Source: Apis mellifera (lineage: Eukaryota; Arthropoda; Insecta; Hymenoptera; Apidae). From it: a stretch of DNA of 64,000 bases. The stretch is taken from positions 14,154,963 through 14,218,962 of the forward strand of contig NC_037643.1 in NCBI RefSeq assembly GCF_003254395.2, given 5' to 3'. The position numbers and the translations under genes are program-made. Positions 22,582 through 35,173 of the stretch are shown here, in pieces (positions within the stretch are counted from its first letter, which is position 1; every line of letters begins with the position of its first letter). The notes under the pieces are model-generated. The model was given only the letters and a program-made list of their open reading frames with translations. It was not told where the DNA came from and searched no databases.

Positions 22582-25196
22582 GCTATGCCATTTTCCGGTA
22601 TAAAATTATATACTCTTTTCTATATACACACACACACATATACACCGGGCTATAAGTCATATCGTGTTGAATTTATGTGTTCCAGTTATGAAATCAAGTG
22701 TCTGCTGTTACGCATCATGTTCCGTTTTGATAACTTTGCAGACAGAGATTTTTGGCGAAAATTCGCTTGGGTAAATGTGGTTATATCGTATACGTAAACG
22801 TTCGAGAATCAAAATATCTATTTTTAATATTCTTTTATACGTTCTTCGTACACTTTTCGTTAGTTTGAAAATTCATTTTCCTACGACATTAAATTAACAT
22901 CTGATAGACTTTTAGATTTCCCTGTGTTTACCTTTGGAAAATTACCTTCGAGGTCTCTCGATGATTTTATTTAAATCACTAGCAAAAATAAATTAGAACG
23001 GAGTTAGATTTTTCTTATTTAAATTTAAACTATGTTATAATAAAAGTAAAAGCAGAGTTATTTTTCCCAAAAATTAACTCGTTAACATTCATCTGTATAT
23101 ACACAACGTTTACACGCATATTCGTTTGAGATTGACTTAAACAACAATGTGCACACAGTGCATTCCCTATGGGGAACGATGTCCAATATGATATGATTCC
23201 GTAAACATAATAGAAGCATATACACGATGCATATATACTTATGTACAATGCAGAGAGTGGATGTGCGAGTTAGAATTCCGTAGAGGCCGAGTTGTTTATA
23301 CGGAAAGGAGGATGCAGCATCGATGGGGATTGAGGATGGAACGAGTTCTTCGAGGGAAAATTGTAAGGTTCGAGCAAGGTGGGGAGGGGCGAAGGGAGGA
23401 GGGGGGAGTAAGGAATCGTAAGAAAGGAGAAAATAAGAGGGGGAAGGACGATGCTGTGGAACGAAGAGCGAGAAGAGAGTTGAAAAGAGTGGGAGAAAAG
23501 TAAACAGTGACAGAGAGGGAAGGAAAGCAGAGCGGTGAAATGGGTCATGTGCACGATTTCTGTGCGGAAACTAGAGAAAGAGAGAGGATAGGCGCGCAAT
23601 CTACTCGCACCATAAGAAGAGTTGATCGTTAAGTTTCGAATTTATCTCTCGCGTTATCTTTCGCGATACGAAATTAAATTAAATAAAGTTATTTTAAAAA
23701 ATAATTTAGATTCAATTTCAGAATAATTGATCACCTTTGTCGAGTAAATTCAATAAATTGAGTTTTTTCGCGTCAAATATAATATATTTATCTTCTCATC
23801 TCGCACACACACACACGTTCTCACTCTGAAATTTCCGTTTGAAATTTTCGCAGTATTAAATAGAAGCGTGTTATATGTCGTCATGATTATTTATTAAAAT
23901 TATGAAAATTTTGCTTTTCTCTGCCCATCTTAAATTCTCTCTATTGCAAGGGATATATGTCAAATATAAATATTAATATTAATATCGATAACGATTTAAC
24001 GTTGGTGAAAAAAATCATTGAAAATCAATTCGATATCGTTATCCTTTATATTGTTTAACACGATTAGAAATTTTTACTTGGTAATTGGAAAACAGATCGT
24101 ATCGTTTTAACGGGGAAAAAAAAACATTCTACGTTAAAAATCAATCGATCGTTCGTGAGAGGCGAACCTCGCCCGTCTTTACTTTATCTCTCTTTTTTCT
24201 CCATTTACTTTTTTTTTTTTTTTTTACCACGTCTACCGAATATTTATAGAAAAACCGTAATTCCACGTTTAGAAAAGTACAGCCTCGAATAAAAGAGACC
24301 ATTGAGGCAAACAATTAATAACCAATTAACTTGGCTTATATTGGGTAGATCTGCGTAAAAATAAAATTCTAAAACGAAGCGTATTATTATTTAAAAAAAA
24401 GTTATAACGGAAGGGTAAAATAATACGTGGGACGGATCGGTTCCATTTTTTTTTTTTTAACTTCGACGGCCATTTACATTTCAGAAAATTAGAACTTTAA
24501 AACTTTTTAATTTCAATTAACTCGAATTAATAAAATTACAAATTATATTTTTCATTGATAGAAAAAAAAATCATAGATCTTGAGTGAATAATTCTATCAA
24601 TCGGATTTATCGAAGAGAAACGAAGATAGATGATAAAAATAAAAGAAAAAAAGGAGGAAATTTTAATTACACACATTTTTTAATCGCACGTAATATCGCC
24701 CGTATTTATGCATATCATTTAAAACGATTATCTCCCATGGTTTGCACGCACGCAAGAGGGTGTGCTCGATTGATCGTATCCGCAATGAAGTATCAGCAAG
24801 ATCATCGCTAATGCTAAGTTTTATCCATGTTTATGCTCTTCGCGTCACTTCTCTCTGTCTAAACGCGTCCTAATTGAAGAACGCATAGGAAGAGGATAGA
24901 TTAGATTCAAAATAAACGATATCAACACGATAGACAAAGAGCAATTAACAATTCTTTCAATAACAGATGTATTAATAAATATTAACAAATTTCAATACGA
25001 TATTTTTGTAAAATTAAATGAAATTCTAATTTCATTTCTTCGTCGTGGGGGATAAAATTTATATTTATATAAAAAAGATTCTTTTTTTTTTTTACAATGC
25101 CATATCGTAATTCAAGTCTTGCATAACGAGATTTTTATTGGTTCTGAAATTAACGTTATACCACAATGTAATGTAAAATGCTTGTTTTAAGAAAAT
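22582..25196. other. AT-rich non-coding stretch
   Basis: It holds short CA and TA runs near 22627 and 23808 and T-tracts near 24210 and 24449. No gene is supported. The purine-only part is listed separately. Confidence 0.5.
23243..23620. other. long purine-rich strand-asymmetric tract
   Basis: The plus strand is overwhelmingly A and G, especially from 23360 to 23540, with G5-G6 runs. Frames on both strands (R/E/G/K-rich plus; S/P/L/F-rich minus) are open only because of this bias. Confidence 0.6.
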
Positions 25197-25208
25197 GGCG
25201 CCATCTAG
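25197..25208 (-). promoter_or_regulatory. CTCF-like core motif
   Basis: On the minus strand this reads CTAGATGGCGCC, close to the AGRTGGCGC core recognised by CTCF in insects and vertebrates. A single motif match is weak evidence for binding. Confidence 0.3.
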
Positions 25209-26217
25209 TATTATCGTAATCAAAGAAAGATTGAAAAATTTAAGAAAAGATAATGTATCCTAACCAGTGTAAGATCAACAGGAATAGTTTAAAATGGACG
25301 AAAAAGAGAAAAAAAGATTCGAACTCGCGAATTTATGAAATAAATAATACAGATAATAACTTTGAATCCGTATTCACGACAAATTTCCCGTCCAATTCCG
25401 TTATACACTGGTTGTTGAAAGGAGCCACAATACCCCCTCCACCGTCCGCATCTCCTTTCCCCCACTCCTACTCCTCCGAAACGAAGCGAAACAGAACGAC
25501 CCAACAGAAACGATCTTTCCATTCTCCGTCCATTAAACAGCTACTTTGACGTTTTCATCGAATCGATACGAGAAAATACACGTTTCGAATTGTACCCATC
25601 TCCTCGAGAACGGAAGAAATCTTTATTCTTTCCTCTTTGGGAGGGAGGAAAGGGAAAGGATCGTTCGTTTTCTGCTTCTCGATACAAAGAGAGAGAGAGA
25701 GAGAGAGAGAGAGGCATGTACCATTCCGTAAGGGAAACCTTTTCGAGACGTTCCTAGCCAGTGTTCTTCGGGACGAAAAATGGCGTAACGTGAGCCGATT
25801 AATGGACTTCCGGCCTTCCTGAAGAAAGGAAGCCTTCCCCGTGGCCTCCGTGCGCAGGACGCTGCAAACGGTGCAAATATAGCGAGAAGTCTGTCAAATG
25901 TTTCTCTTTCAAAGGTAAACGATGGAAAAAAAAAATTAGAATTTTTAAGAGAAAGGGGATATTTTGTTGCTCGAAGGAATGCTTGTAATTGTTACAGGAA
26001 TATGTAATATAATATATCCCTTTGTGAAAGGGAATTTCGTGAGAATAAAAATTCTTTCAATCTAATCTTGAAACTTGGAAAATCGATCTGATTCGTGTAG
26101 ATCTTGTTCTTGAGGCCAATTTATGATAAATAATTACAAATTATTTTTACGATAAGAAAGAAGTTTCTGAAGAAAATCCATCACAAAATATTCTGCGATA
26201 TTGTTATTCCGTTCCTG
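25209..26217. other. non-coding stretch with (GA)n
   Basis: A (GA)13 tract lies at 25687-25712. A CT-rich patch spans 25430-25540 and a GC-richer patch 25740-25880. No gene is supported. Confidence 0.5.
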
Positions 26218-26515
26218 CGAGTGAGCGAGAGAGAGCGAGCGAGCGAGCGAACAAGAGAGAGAGAAAGCGAGCGAGAATGAGCGAGCGAGAACGAGCGAGC
26301 GAGCGAACAAGAGAGAGAGAGAGCGAGCAAGCGAACGAGAGAGAGAGAGAACGAGCGAGCGAGCGAACAAGAGAAAGAGAGAGCGAGCGAGAACGAGCGA
26401 GCGAGCAAAAGAGAGAGCGCGAGCGAGCGAAAAAGAACGAGAGAGAGAGAACGAGCGAGCGAACAAGAGAAAGAGAGAGCGAGTGAGAATGCGCGAGCGA
26501 GAGAGAGGGGAAGAA
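26218..26515. repeat. compound (GAGC)n/(GA)n purine-rich repeat
   Basis: About 300 bases built from GAGC, GAAC and GA blocks. A larger motif beginning gcgaacaagaga recurs near 26248, 26304, 26364 and 26460. All reading frames stay open and give R/E/S or L/A/S strings, so these frames are not genes. Confidence 0.9.
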
Positions 26516-29008
26516 GTCTCTCGCGAAAGGGAAGAAGAACTTGACGTTTTCAGGGTTGAAAAAAACTAGTGAAGGAAATACAAGTTGGCTGTTCTCGGCT
26601 AAAATTAAATTTCACAAATGGACGATGCGGTTAATTAAGCGAAGCACGCGAATGTCCTCGCTTTTATTCGATTTTCCTCGACAAGGATAAGTCCAAAGAT
26701 AGTTACTTCCTACTCTACTCCCTTTTTCTAAATACCATTTTTAATTATTAATTTTAACACGGCACGTGATGGAACAATCAGATGGAATGTCAATCAATAT
26801 CGATATCAAATTCAAGTCTTTCTTCTTAAAAAATTTTCAAAAAATGAGGTTTAATTTCTTTGAAAAAAAATTATATAATATATATAAATAAAAATATTAT
26901 TTATTAAAATTTTCACATGATTTATATTTTTATATTCCAAGAATCAAATTCATACTATGCTGATAATTTAATTTCATTTCATAATATAGTTATAATAATT
27001 ATTATTACAATTTCAACATTAACTGTTTATATTATTTTAGATCTATTTTTAAATAAATTTTCAAATTATATAATTTATATAATTTATATAATAAAATATT
27101 AATCGATAAAATTCGCGTGGAATATTTTTCAAAACGAATCCTCCGATCGAAGAAAAATCATCGATCAATTACAATTCGGGACGATGAAAATATAATAATC
27201 AAACATCAATCGTTCCAAACGTCGATTCTTCCGAGCCAATAACTCGGCACTAAAAATCATTCTCCGAATCGAAAACGTATCGTTTACGGTTCACTTCCAA
27301 GGTCACCGTGAACGGTTCGTTTGGCGAGCGCCATCTTACACCGTTTCAAGGGTTGCGTCAGGGTCGACGGTCGGCCGAGAGCAGCACTGAAATTCATTGG
27401 GACCGATTGGACAGGGTGATCGATTCGCTGGTAATCGAGGGGATAACCCGAGAAAGCGATCGTGACCGTTGAAAACACGCGGAAGACCTCGAAAGAGCGA
27501 AATTGGGCCACGCAAACAGCCACGAACGAGACCTCTGTGCGGCAAGGGCGAGCAAGGTCACCTGTGCTTTCTTAACGTCGAGGTGATCGTCGAGAGACGA
27601 TCGTGGATCGTTGAAATAACGCCTAAGAAAAATATAATTAAACCGCGATGCGTTTGTTTCTCGATTAATTGAAGTAAAGTGTTCATAAATCGAGACGAGC
27701 GTTTAAATTCGATGATCAAACCTTTTGTTGAATTGAATTTTCATTAAAATGTTGTTCTATTTTTTTTTTTTCGTAACAGATCGGTTCACATAATGGGATT
27801 AATTAATTCTTTTTACAAATTTTTATCGTTACATTTTGTTGTTACGATTTAATTATTATAAATTTTTCGGATTATGCAACGCAGTTCATTATATAATCAA
27901 AGTGACGCACGGCGGTCCGTTCAGCTAATAGGAGGTTAGCTGGAGCTCACTTTAATTAAGAGATGTCGATGAAAATTTCGTTTTCGATAAATGGAGGATC
28001 CTACTGTACCTACCGCTACATAGAGAAATCAATGGATGAAACGAACGGACAATTGAATCGGCAAGTTATTCACAATATTAATCAACAAATTGCAATTTCG
28101 CAAATACAATTTCCACACCGGGTATAAACAATCTTAACAATCTCACGCTTTATTTCAATGTATAAATTCGAACATCGAACGCGTATTGTCATCGCTCGAG
28201 CTTATCGAAGGATGATCGCGTTACGTCGATTATTAATTTATATAATGTTATAAGCGTTATATTTTTAATTGACAATTGCAGAAAATAAAAATTTGAAAAC
28301 GAGCCAATTTTTTTCGATTGCTTCCGCCGTTGATGATCCATTTAATTTCCCTGTAATAAATTTTTCTTTACCGACCAACCGAAATGTATACCAATTACGA
28401 TACAGGCTTTTCCCGTAGTGGCCACGAGTTGGGCGTGAAAGTTTTATCCGCGGAGCACGCGGGTCAATATTGGCCCACCAATTATTCCCGCCGGAGAGAA
28501 AATTAAATTTCGCATTCCGCGTTGAAATTCGGATTTGAAACCGAAGAATATGTCGCATATTAATTTTCGGCCGTGTGGTTACACGGTTTCGACGACACGT
28601 TCGATCGATCAAACATTGACATAACCTCAATACTTTAGGCCGCATTCGGAAACTTCCGGAAGAAATCGAATCGGTCACGTCGACACCGCTCTTTATTATT
28701 ACACACAGTCCTTTCCGAGTTTAGCGATAAAGCTAAAGGATTTTGCTCGTCGGGTAAATGATTGGCAGATTAAATTTCGTAAACGGATCGTATAACACAA
28801 CGAAGGATTTGGTCGAGTTTCGAGTTTTCGTAATATTAAAATGTAGGATAAGGAAATTTTCACGTATATCGTGTTTACATTATGCAAAAATAGAAAATAT
28901 AACAAGTTGAGAAATATTCTTTTCGAACGAATATTTCTCGTATTCGTGAATTTGTCATTCTTCGAAAAAATTGATTTTCCGTTTTATTTTCGTATCGAAG
29001 ATACACGT
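26516..29008. other. non-coding stretch with GC-richer patches
   Basis: AT-rich DNA with GC-richer patches at 27280-27620 and 28400-28690. The 27.3-27.6 kb patch has two overlapping minus-strand frames of 69-79 codons. The 28.3-28.7 kb patch has a 137-codon minus-strand frame without a recognisable domain. I cannot separate these from chance. Confidence 0.4.
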
Positions 29009-29494
29009 ATGAATATTCCTGATATACAAAATAAAAAAATTCCATCTTTAAAGAATATCTTGTTCCGCGATCAACAAATTCCAAGTTTCCACCGTTCCAC
29101 CTATGTTCTTTCTCGTCGTCGATTCTCGACATTCATAAAATTCCTTCCTTTAAAAATTTCATCCAAATCATCGATCTTTGTGAAAAACGTATATTCGTTA
29201 AAATGTGAAGCGAAGAAAAACAATCGAAATAATGCACGATCAATTTTTTTAACGCAAATTATATATACTTCAAAATTTAGACAAAATCTAAAAATAATAA
29301 AAAATAAACGTATCTCGTCACATTTATGTCAAAAGCACCAACGTACAATGATATATATATTTTTCAGATATTTAAGAAAATATTGCTTTCGAATTAGAAT
29401 TAGAAAAAACTTACTGGAACAGGCGTGTGTACACAACGTTCCGTGCGTTTGGCGTAAAGGTGACGATACGTTTCACCGTTGGTATTCCATTTAA
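29009..29494 (+). CDS. 161-aa ORF, unrecognised, basic
   Basis: An ATG at 29009 opens 161 codons to TAA at 29492. The frame is also open for 46 codons upstream. At over 200 codons in AT-rich DNA it is the longest open stretch here and unlikely for any one frame by chance. The product is very basic (K, R, I, F, N, S) with few acidic residues and no membrane segment, signal peptide or known domain. The composition matches what the local bases would give by chance, which argues against a conserved protein. A relic frame or chance are the alternatives. Confidence 0.25.
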   Translation: MNIPDIQNKKIPSLKNILFRDQQIPSFHRSTYVLSRRRFSTFIKFLPLKISSKSSIFVKNVYSLKCEAKKNNRNNARSIFLTQIIYTSKFRQNLKIIKNKRISSHLCQKHQRTMIYIFFRYLRKYCFRIRIRKNLLEQACVHNVPCVWRKGDDTFHRWYSI

Positions 29495-31177
29495 CCATCG
29501 ATATCGAACCAGTTTCTATAATTTTTCACGTCACCAGCACACATCGGAAGCGAAACATCTTTCCACGAGTTTTATATTTGAATGTTTTCGATCGAAGTAG
29601 TTTCGTTTTCGTTCGAAGGCGCATCTTCAACTGACACGGGCAAGAAAGAATTTTTACGGTTGGACGGGTTCGAGCGTACCTAACCTTCCTAACAGCCGTA
29701 TTCCTCGCGAACAGCGGGAGACATAAACGAGAACGAGCGCGAATACTCGTTTCTTGGAGAGGCGCCATAAGCGGCTGGACAATAACGCCACTCCGTCTTT
29801 CCAAGAATCATTCTCTCGCGTTTCAACCAATAATGCTTCACTTCTCGTCCTTGTCTCGCCCCCCCTTCCCCGATCCTCCCATCGTTTTTTATATTAACGA
29901 CACGTGAAGAAATATCGACACGTCCAAGATTAGAAAATTCGTTACGAAAAGAACGATGAAAACCAAGCGGTTTTAAAATTTAAAAAGTTCAAAATAAGAA
30001 TTATCGAGAAAAATTCGTGGATTAGAAAATTAAATTAGATCAAATACGAAGATTATCAATATCTTTTTCATTTCAATTTTATCAATTTATTTGTGCTTTC
30101 CAATTTCTTTTACGGAAACAGTGCTGACATTTACGCGAATTGGCAATAGACGAATTACATTGGTACAACGTTTTGATTCCGTTCGTTGATCTCTGTGAAT
30201 GGATGTATATACAAAGAGATATATCAGCCTTTGCAAGCGTTATTGATACATCGGTAACGCGTCCAAATTTTTTTCTCTTCTTCCCCCTCCCCCTTTTTTT
30301 TCCTTCCTTATAAAAAACGTTGGCAAAATGCTATCCAGAGAACCTGTTATTCAGGGCAAACAGGTTAATCCGTTAAAGTCAAAGTGCCAACTGGATCGTG
30401 TGTAGGATGCTGGAGAATCTACTTGATGTGTCAACCAATTTGGCAATGTTCTTCGTGTAATATATCGTGTAATACGTCTTGATGGATCGCTCATCACCGT
30501 CGCTTTTATATCAAAATAAAGATTGAAAGAAACTTTGGTTAATTAAAACACTTTTTAATTTCTTCTGTTCTATTTCTTCACTCGAGAATTAGAGAAATTT
30601 GAAGATTCAAAAAAATCCTAAGAATAAAATTTCGAATTATTTTAAAAAAAAAATATTCCTTCAATCTTCTGAAATGCTAAGCCGAGCCTGAATTACGCGT
30701 CATCCCGGTTGAGCGATTGTGGAACAAATACAGCAGTTGGAGAAAAGAGAAGAGGCGAGGAAGGGAAGATAAAGGAAAATCGCGGGATTGCGTCACATTT
30801 TCGTTCGCGGCCGTAAATCACGAGAACGTCGAGCGGTGTGTAAAACACGCGCTTTTCTGGGAAACGCGAGCGATCGAAGAACGGCCTTGGCGTTGGCCGA
30901 AGTCGTCACGGAGGAAAAATAAACCGCGTGAAAGGATAAATCGAGAATCTTGACACTGCACCGCCATTCGAATTTTTCTCCTTCGATTCGCTCCGAGAAA
31001 CGACTCGTCTTAAATTGACTTTTAATGATATTCGATATTTTTACACGATATTCAAAAAAAGTGGGCGATTTTGAAATATATTTCAAATTTTTAATTTTAC
31101 TTATCTTTCAACGTAATTTGAGTCTTTTAAAAATTCGTTTATTTAATAACGAATATGTTGTTTATCCGTTTTTGATA
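29495..31177. other. non-coding stretch with GC-richer patches
   Basis: GC-richer patches lie at 29620-29860 (with a C8 run near 29860) and 30650-30960. An 8-bp inverted repeat AACCTGTT / AACAGGTT surrounds a 10-base loop near 30341-30366. No supported gene. Confidence 0.45.
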
Positions 31178-31609
31178 GATCATCATTTCTTCGATACATT
31201 TTTATTAAATTCGCGAATTACGTATTCAAATAAATCATGATTTCGTTGGAAATTGTTCGAATAATTTTCACAATTTTAGAATTCGCAAAGATTAAAAAAA
31301 ATTTTGTTAATCTTTTATTTATATATTTTTTTAGAAAGTTCCACGAAGCAGATAATTATCAGTCGATTAAGCAATAATATATATATATTGGATACGAATG
31401 ATTGATGAATTTTCTTGGATGTGGAACTTTCTAAAAAAAATATATAAATAAAAGATTAACAAAATTTTTTTTAATAATAAATTGATCTTGCGAATTCTAA
31501 AATTGTGAAAATTGTCGAATATTCGTTCGAACAATTTCCAAGGAAATCATGATTTATTTGAATACGTAATTCGCGAATTTAATAAAAATGTATCGAAGAA
31601 ATGATGATC
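31178..31609. mobile_element. long fold-back (inverted-repeat) element, possibly a MITE
   Basis: The left arm (31178-31344) and the right arm (31421-31609) are near-identical inverted copies, ending gatcatcattt and ccac on the left. The right arm has two small extra pieces (about 10-13 bases each). The loop is 76 bases and contains a short (TA)n. There is no ORF. Long fold-backs of this kind come from non-autonomous DNA elements or from inverted duplication. No flanking target-site duplication was evident. Confidence 0.75.
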
Positions 31610-33865
31610 ATTTCAAATAAATATCGAAATTATATCGATTCATTATAGTTACAATTTTGTGCTTAATAATAATTTTAATCGTTCCATTGAGAATTTAGGA
31701 AAGAAGTTCTTCTTAGTTAACCGAGAATGAAACGTTAAACAGGTGAGTCCAAAAATAATGCATGCCAACTTGTGAAACTGAATTAAATTGAACAGCTGCA
31801 GATTTGGTCGAAGTATATCCGGTTTGTCTCAATTAGATATACGTCTATTCGGTTCGGGACTATTTTTAATTCGATACGGGAGACGAGTCGAAAGCGCCTG
31901 ATACAAGCAATTTCCTTGCCGATTCGCTTCAATTCGAATTTCAATCCAACTCCTGAAGCTGGATTATTGCACGGAAGCCCCGGTCGATTCTTTTCATTAT
32001 TCAGATTCTCGACGAACTTGGAATAAATTTCGAAAAAATTTCTTCAAAATGCAAAGAAAAAGTTCCAATTCGAGAAAACGAAAATTTTAGATTTTTTCGA
32101 TCCGTTTTCGTTTCGAGTGAATTTTTTCGTATATTTAATACTTTAGATCGAATTTTAAATCGATCAATTTTTCGAAAAAATTAAAAAAAAAAAATTTTAC
32201 TTATTCAAAAAAATTTATTTATATTGTATCTTCTAAAGTTTCGAAACATCTACAATGAATCATTCACTTCCCACGATTCCTTCAACTCTAACCAATGAAA
32301 TCTTCGTTAGAACGTTAGAAAAACGCTGGACACGCAACGCTATTCAATGCCATCTTGATTTTCGCAATCGGAAAAAAAAACAATCCTCGACAAATTGTTA
32401 TCTAGATTTTTCTTTTTCGATATCATTATCCAGATATCTGTACCACGTACGTGTATCATTATTATTAACTTGGTTATTGCGAAATTGGATCGTGATATTT
32501 TTTTTTATCTTTTTCTTTAGCCTTATTACCAAGCGTCGATAAAGCTGTTAATTCCTTCGCCACCAATTGTTTGCACATTGTCTCAGCATCGGCTGACGTG
32601 TCGAGACCGATCTCTCGCTAGCTTGTTATCGCGCCGTTCAAACAATTCTCGGAGACAAACAGATTTCACAAAAAGTTCTACCTCGTCAACACCCGAGTGC
32701 ACAACTCGGTTACATTTGTTTCAGAATATTTGCTTTCCTCCGTATTAGAGCAACTATCAGTTTCTAGTAATTCTAGTATTCTAATTCTTCTTCTAAAGAT
32801 GAGATAAAAGCAAAAGTAATAAATGATTAATAGATAATTCAAGATTTTTCTTCTTTCTCAACAACTTTCTTTGATTAATAGATATGTAATTTATTATTCA
32901 AATGATTTGCCAGCATTGATGTAATTTACATTTATGTTATACTAGTTTTAATAACTGGTATAATTTATTTATATTTTATTATTGAATTTTTATTGATCAA
33001 TATATTACAAGTTATCTTGACCCAAATTCTTAGAAATGTGGAGATAGTTTTTTTTATGAAAAGTATTATTATGATCGGTAATTAATTAACGTAATTAACA
33101 AATAAAAGTCGTTTTAAGAATAAATGAATATTAATAAATTTGCGTGTAATGCAATCTATTAAATTGAATACGTGCTCTTTATTATCTGTTTTTTGTTTAA
33201 CTAGACGAATACATAAGACGAATACGTGCAACTGGAATTGTTTGAGGAACTCTGCAAATATTGATTTTAACGAAAACAATTCATATGTATAACCTTCTAA
33301 ATATATTTTGAAGTAGAAAAATCCTTATATATATATATATATTTATAACTTATGATTTCGAAAATAATATTTTTTAATATTTAACGTAATCTAAACTATA
33401 TTTAAACAATTCGTATAATAATTATAAGCAAAAGTGCATGCTAGTAATTTTTCAAAATTCACAAACGCTTACTTCACCTATTCATTTTCCAACTATTTCT
33501 TTCAATCCGTGTAATTATCCGCGTTACGCTCGAGACATAACAGTAAACATTCATTATTGTTTCTCAATAACACAGCATACATAGAATTCTCCAAAAACTT
33601 ATATAATTCCACTTAACCTCAAACCGCATTTGCATTCCGAAGAAAATATCCCAAAAGCGAGCCAATATGAACGCTTCTAAATTACATTATATACTATAAC
33701 GAAATCTTTCAGTTTTGCATCTCAGTTCAACTCTATTCGACAAATTCGTGACTTTATTAACGTGACGATTGGCAACAAGGAAAGTTCGTTAGGTAGAATA
33801 TTCGAAGGGCTCTCGCGAATCCTTGCCGGTTGAGATGCGCGCATGCGCACGATGCGAGGACTGAC
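31610..33865. other. AT-rich non-coding stretch
   Basis: A GC-richer part lies at 31780-31980 and 32560-32720, and a (TA)n run at 33327-33345. From 33760 the GC-rich island of the minus-strand exon begins, which would be intron sequence of that gene. No gene is supported. Confidence 0.5.
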
Positions 33866-33960
33866 CTGCAGAAACACGTGACGGTGTCCTCGACGTCGAT
33901 GGAAAGAGAAGTGTCGATGGCCGAGTATTTGAGCACCTTTCTGCTTCCCAGGCCGAACAT
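33866..33960 (-). CDS. candidate first coding exon (minus strand)
   Basis: The ATG at 33960 opens 31 codons plus 2 nt and ends TTCTGCAG before a GTCAGT donor (33865-33860). The peptide starts MFGLGSRKVLKYSAIDTSL and continues acidic, ending with two closely spaced cysteines. An in-frame Met also exists upstream at 34005, but the later ATG follows a run consistent with a leader. A 270-base GC-rich island with an arthropod initiator (TCAGT, 34231-34227) lies upstream. Codon use is GC-rich at third positions, unlike the AT-rich surroundings. The donor leaves AG, the same phase as the block at 35031-35173. The protein is unrecognised. Confidence 0.42.
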
Positions 33961-34095
33961 CGAGCCAATCACACTGAACACTTCACGAGAAAGACACAAC
34001 AACACACCAACCGCTTTGTCGCGATGGATCGGGAAAACTGGCCGACCAGCGAAACGGAGGAGGACTGGAACGAAGGAATCGAAACGGAGGAACGG

Positions 34096-34102
34096 TATAA
34101 AA
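34096..34102 (+). promoter_or_regulatory. TATA-box-like TATAAAA (plus strand)
   Basis: GGTATAAAATAGG reads as a TATA box on the plus strand, inside what would be the leader of the minus-strand exon. Confidence 0.25.
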
Positions 34103-34226
34103 TAGGACCAGAGTGTACTAATTGAAAACTAAGGAATGGGCGGAACAAGAGAGAGAAGGGGAAGAATGCAGACGGTGGATACGCGTGATTGAGACGCGCA
34201 CGGATACAACGAGTAACGAAGCACGG

Positions 34227-34231
34227 ACTGA
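34227..34231 (-). promoter_or_regulatory. arthropod initiator TCAGT
   Basis: TCAGT on the minus strand, in a GC-rich island about 270 bases upstream of the 33960 ATG, matches the arthropod initiator. No TATA box sits at the right distance upstream, so it would be a TATA-less promoter. Confidence 0.3.
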
Positions 34232-34424
34232 CGTTGCCGTTCTCCAGGCGTTCGCCAGGTACCAGTGACCGCTATCGGCTATCGGCCGCTACACGATAAA
34301 CGGAGAAAGCGACTCGCGGTCGTCGTTGCCTTTTCGGTGGGGGAAGATGGGTCTCGGAGAGGGAGTAGTGGCGAGTGGTAGTAGGGGATACGAAAAAAAG
34401 CGGGGAATAAAGGGAAAAATAAAG

Positions 34425-34433
34425 TATAAAAGG
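34425..34433 (+). promoter_or_regulatory. TATA box TATAAAAGG (plus strand)
   Basis: TATAAAAGG is a canonical TATA sequence on the plus strand. A start site would fall near 34455. No ORF follows within several hundred bases, so any transcript would be non-coding or have a long leader. Confidence 0.3.
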
Positions 34434-35030
34434 CCTATACGCGCGATTCCTTTATTTTGCCCTAGCGTCGGATAGATTGATACGGTATATTAAAATCATC
34501 GATTTATTATTATTAGATATTTTATATATTATCTACGAGATAAAGAAAATCAATATCGAATCGTAGAGAAGTAATAGTTGAAATCCATTCAATTCGAACA
34601 CGCTTTGCTTATTGTTTTAGCCTACATACATCGAATCATTTCGATGAATGACACGTAAAGAAGAATTACTTGTATAAAATCGACAGCGTAACAGGATCAA
34701 AAATACAATACCGTAGAAAGATGAACAGAAGAAGATAAATATTATCGATGGATTAAAAAGGAGATACGGGAGGGGGAAAAATGTGGAAAGGAGCAAAGTG
34801 GGGGGAAAGCTTCGGCACAAAGGGGCTTCCCCCGAGAACAGATTGAACTCTGTCTTCGTCGCGCTTTTCCACGTTTTTAACGTCATTTCGCATATAATGT
34901 GTACACGCATGGATATCCGCCTGTCTCCGTCTTTTGTTGTAATGTAATTACGGGAGAGGCTAGCGCTCAGCGAAACCAAACAAGTTCTTTCTTTCTCCTT
35001 AACATCCGCACGGCACGGGAGCGTGCGTAC

Positions 35031-35173
35031 CTGTTCTTCAGGGTCGCGAGTGATGCAGCGGACGATGATGGCGGAACGACCGGGCCGATTCCACGAAGAT
35101 GAGGTCGAGGAACGCGCTTAGCGAGAGGGATAGGTCTGTGCAGATGCTCCAAGTGTTCCAACTCGACGGGATT
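35031..35173 (-). CDS. candidate internal exon (minus strand)
   Basis: A CAG at 35176-35174 (minus) precedes 143 bases that end AACAG before a GTACGC donor (35030-35025). If it starts at the AAT it reads 47 codons plus AG in phase 0. The peptide is protein-like: acidic/His-rich first (VELEHLEHLHRPIPLAKR), then Pro/Arg, then a Ser/Ala stretch. No ATG begins the frame before an in-frame stop, so it would be internal. The polypyrimidine tract at the acceptor is poor. It could be an upstream alternative exon of the 33866-33960 gene. Confidence 0.28.

Noticed and set aside
26134..26486. Frames of 69-110 codons rich in R/E/S or L/A/S
   Set aside because: The GAGC/GA compound repeat keeps all frames open; no real protein is implied.
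28265..28678. 137-codon minus-strand frame
   Set aside because: Basic, no domain, no splice pair or initiator context that supports it.
30341..30366. 8-bp inverted repeat AACCTGTT/AACAGGTT as a microRNA hairpin
   Set aside because: Stem is far too short for a miRNA precursor and no known miRNA seed was seen.
34617..34979. 120-codon minus-strand frame with a hydrophobic C-terminus
   Set aside because: The hydrophobic part comes from T-rich DNA, and the full frame begins at a TTG with no supporting signal.
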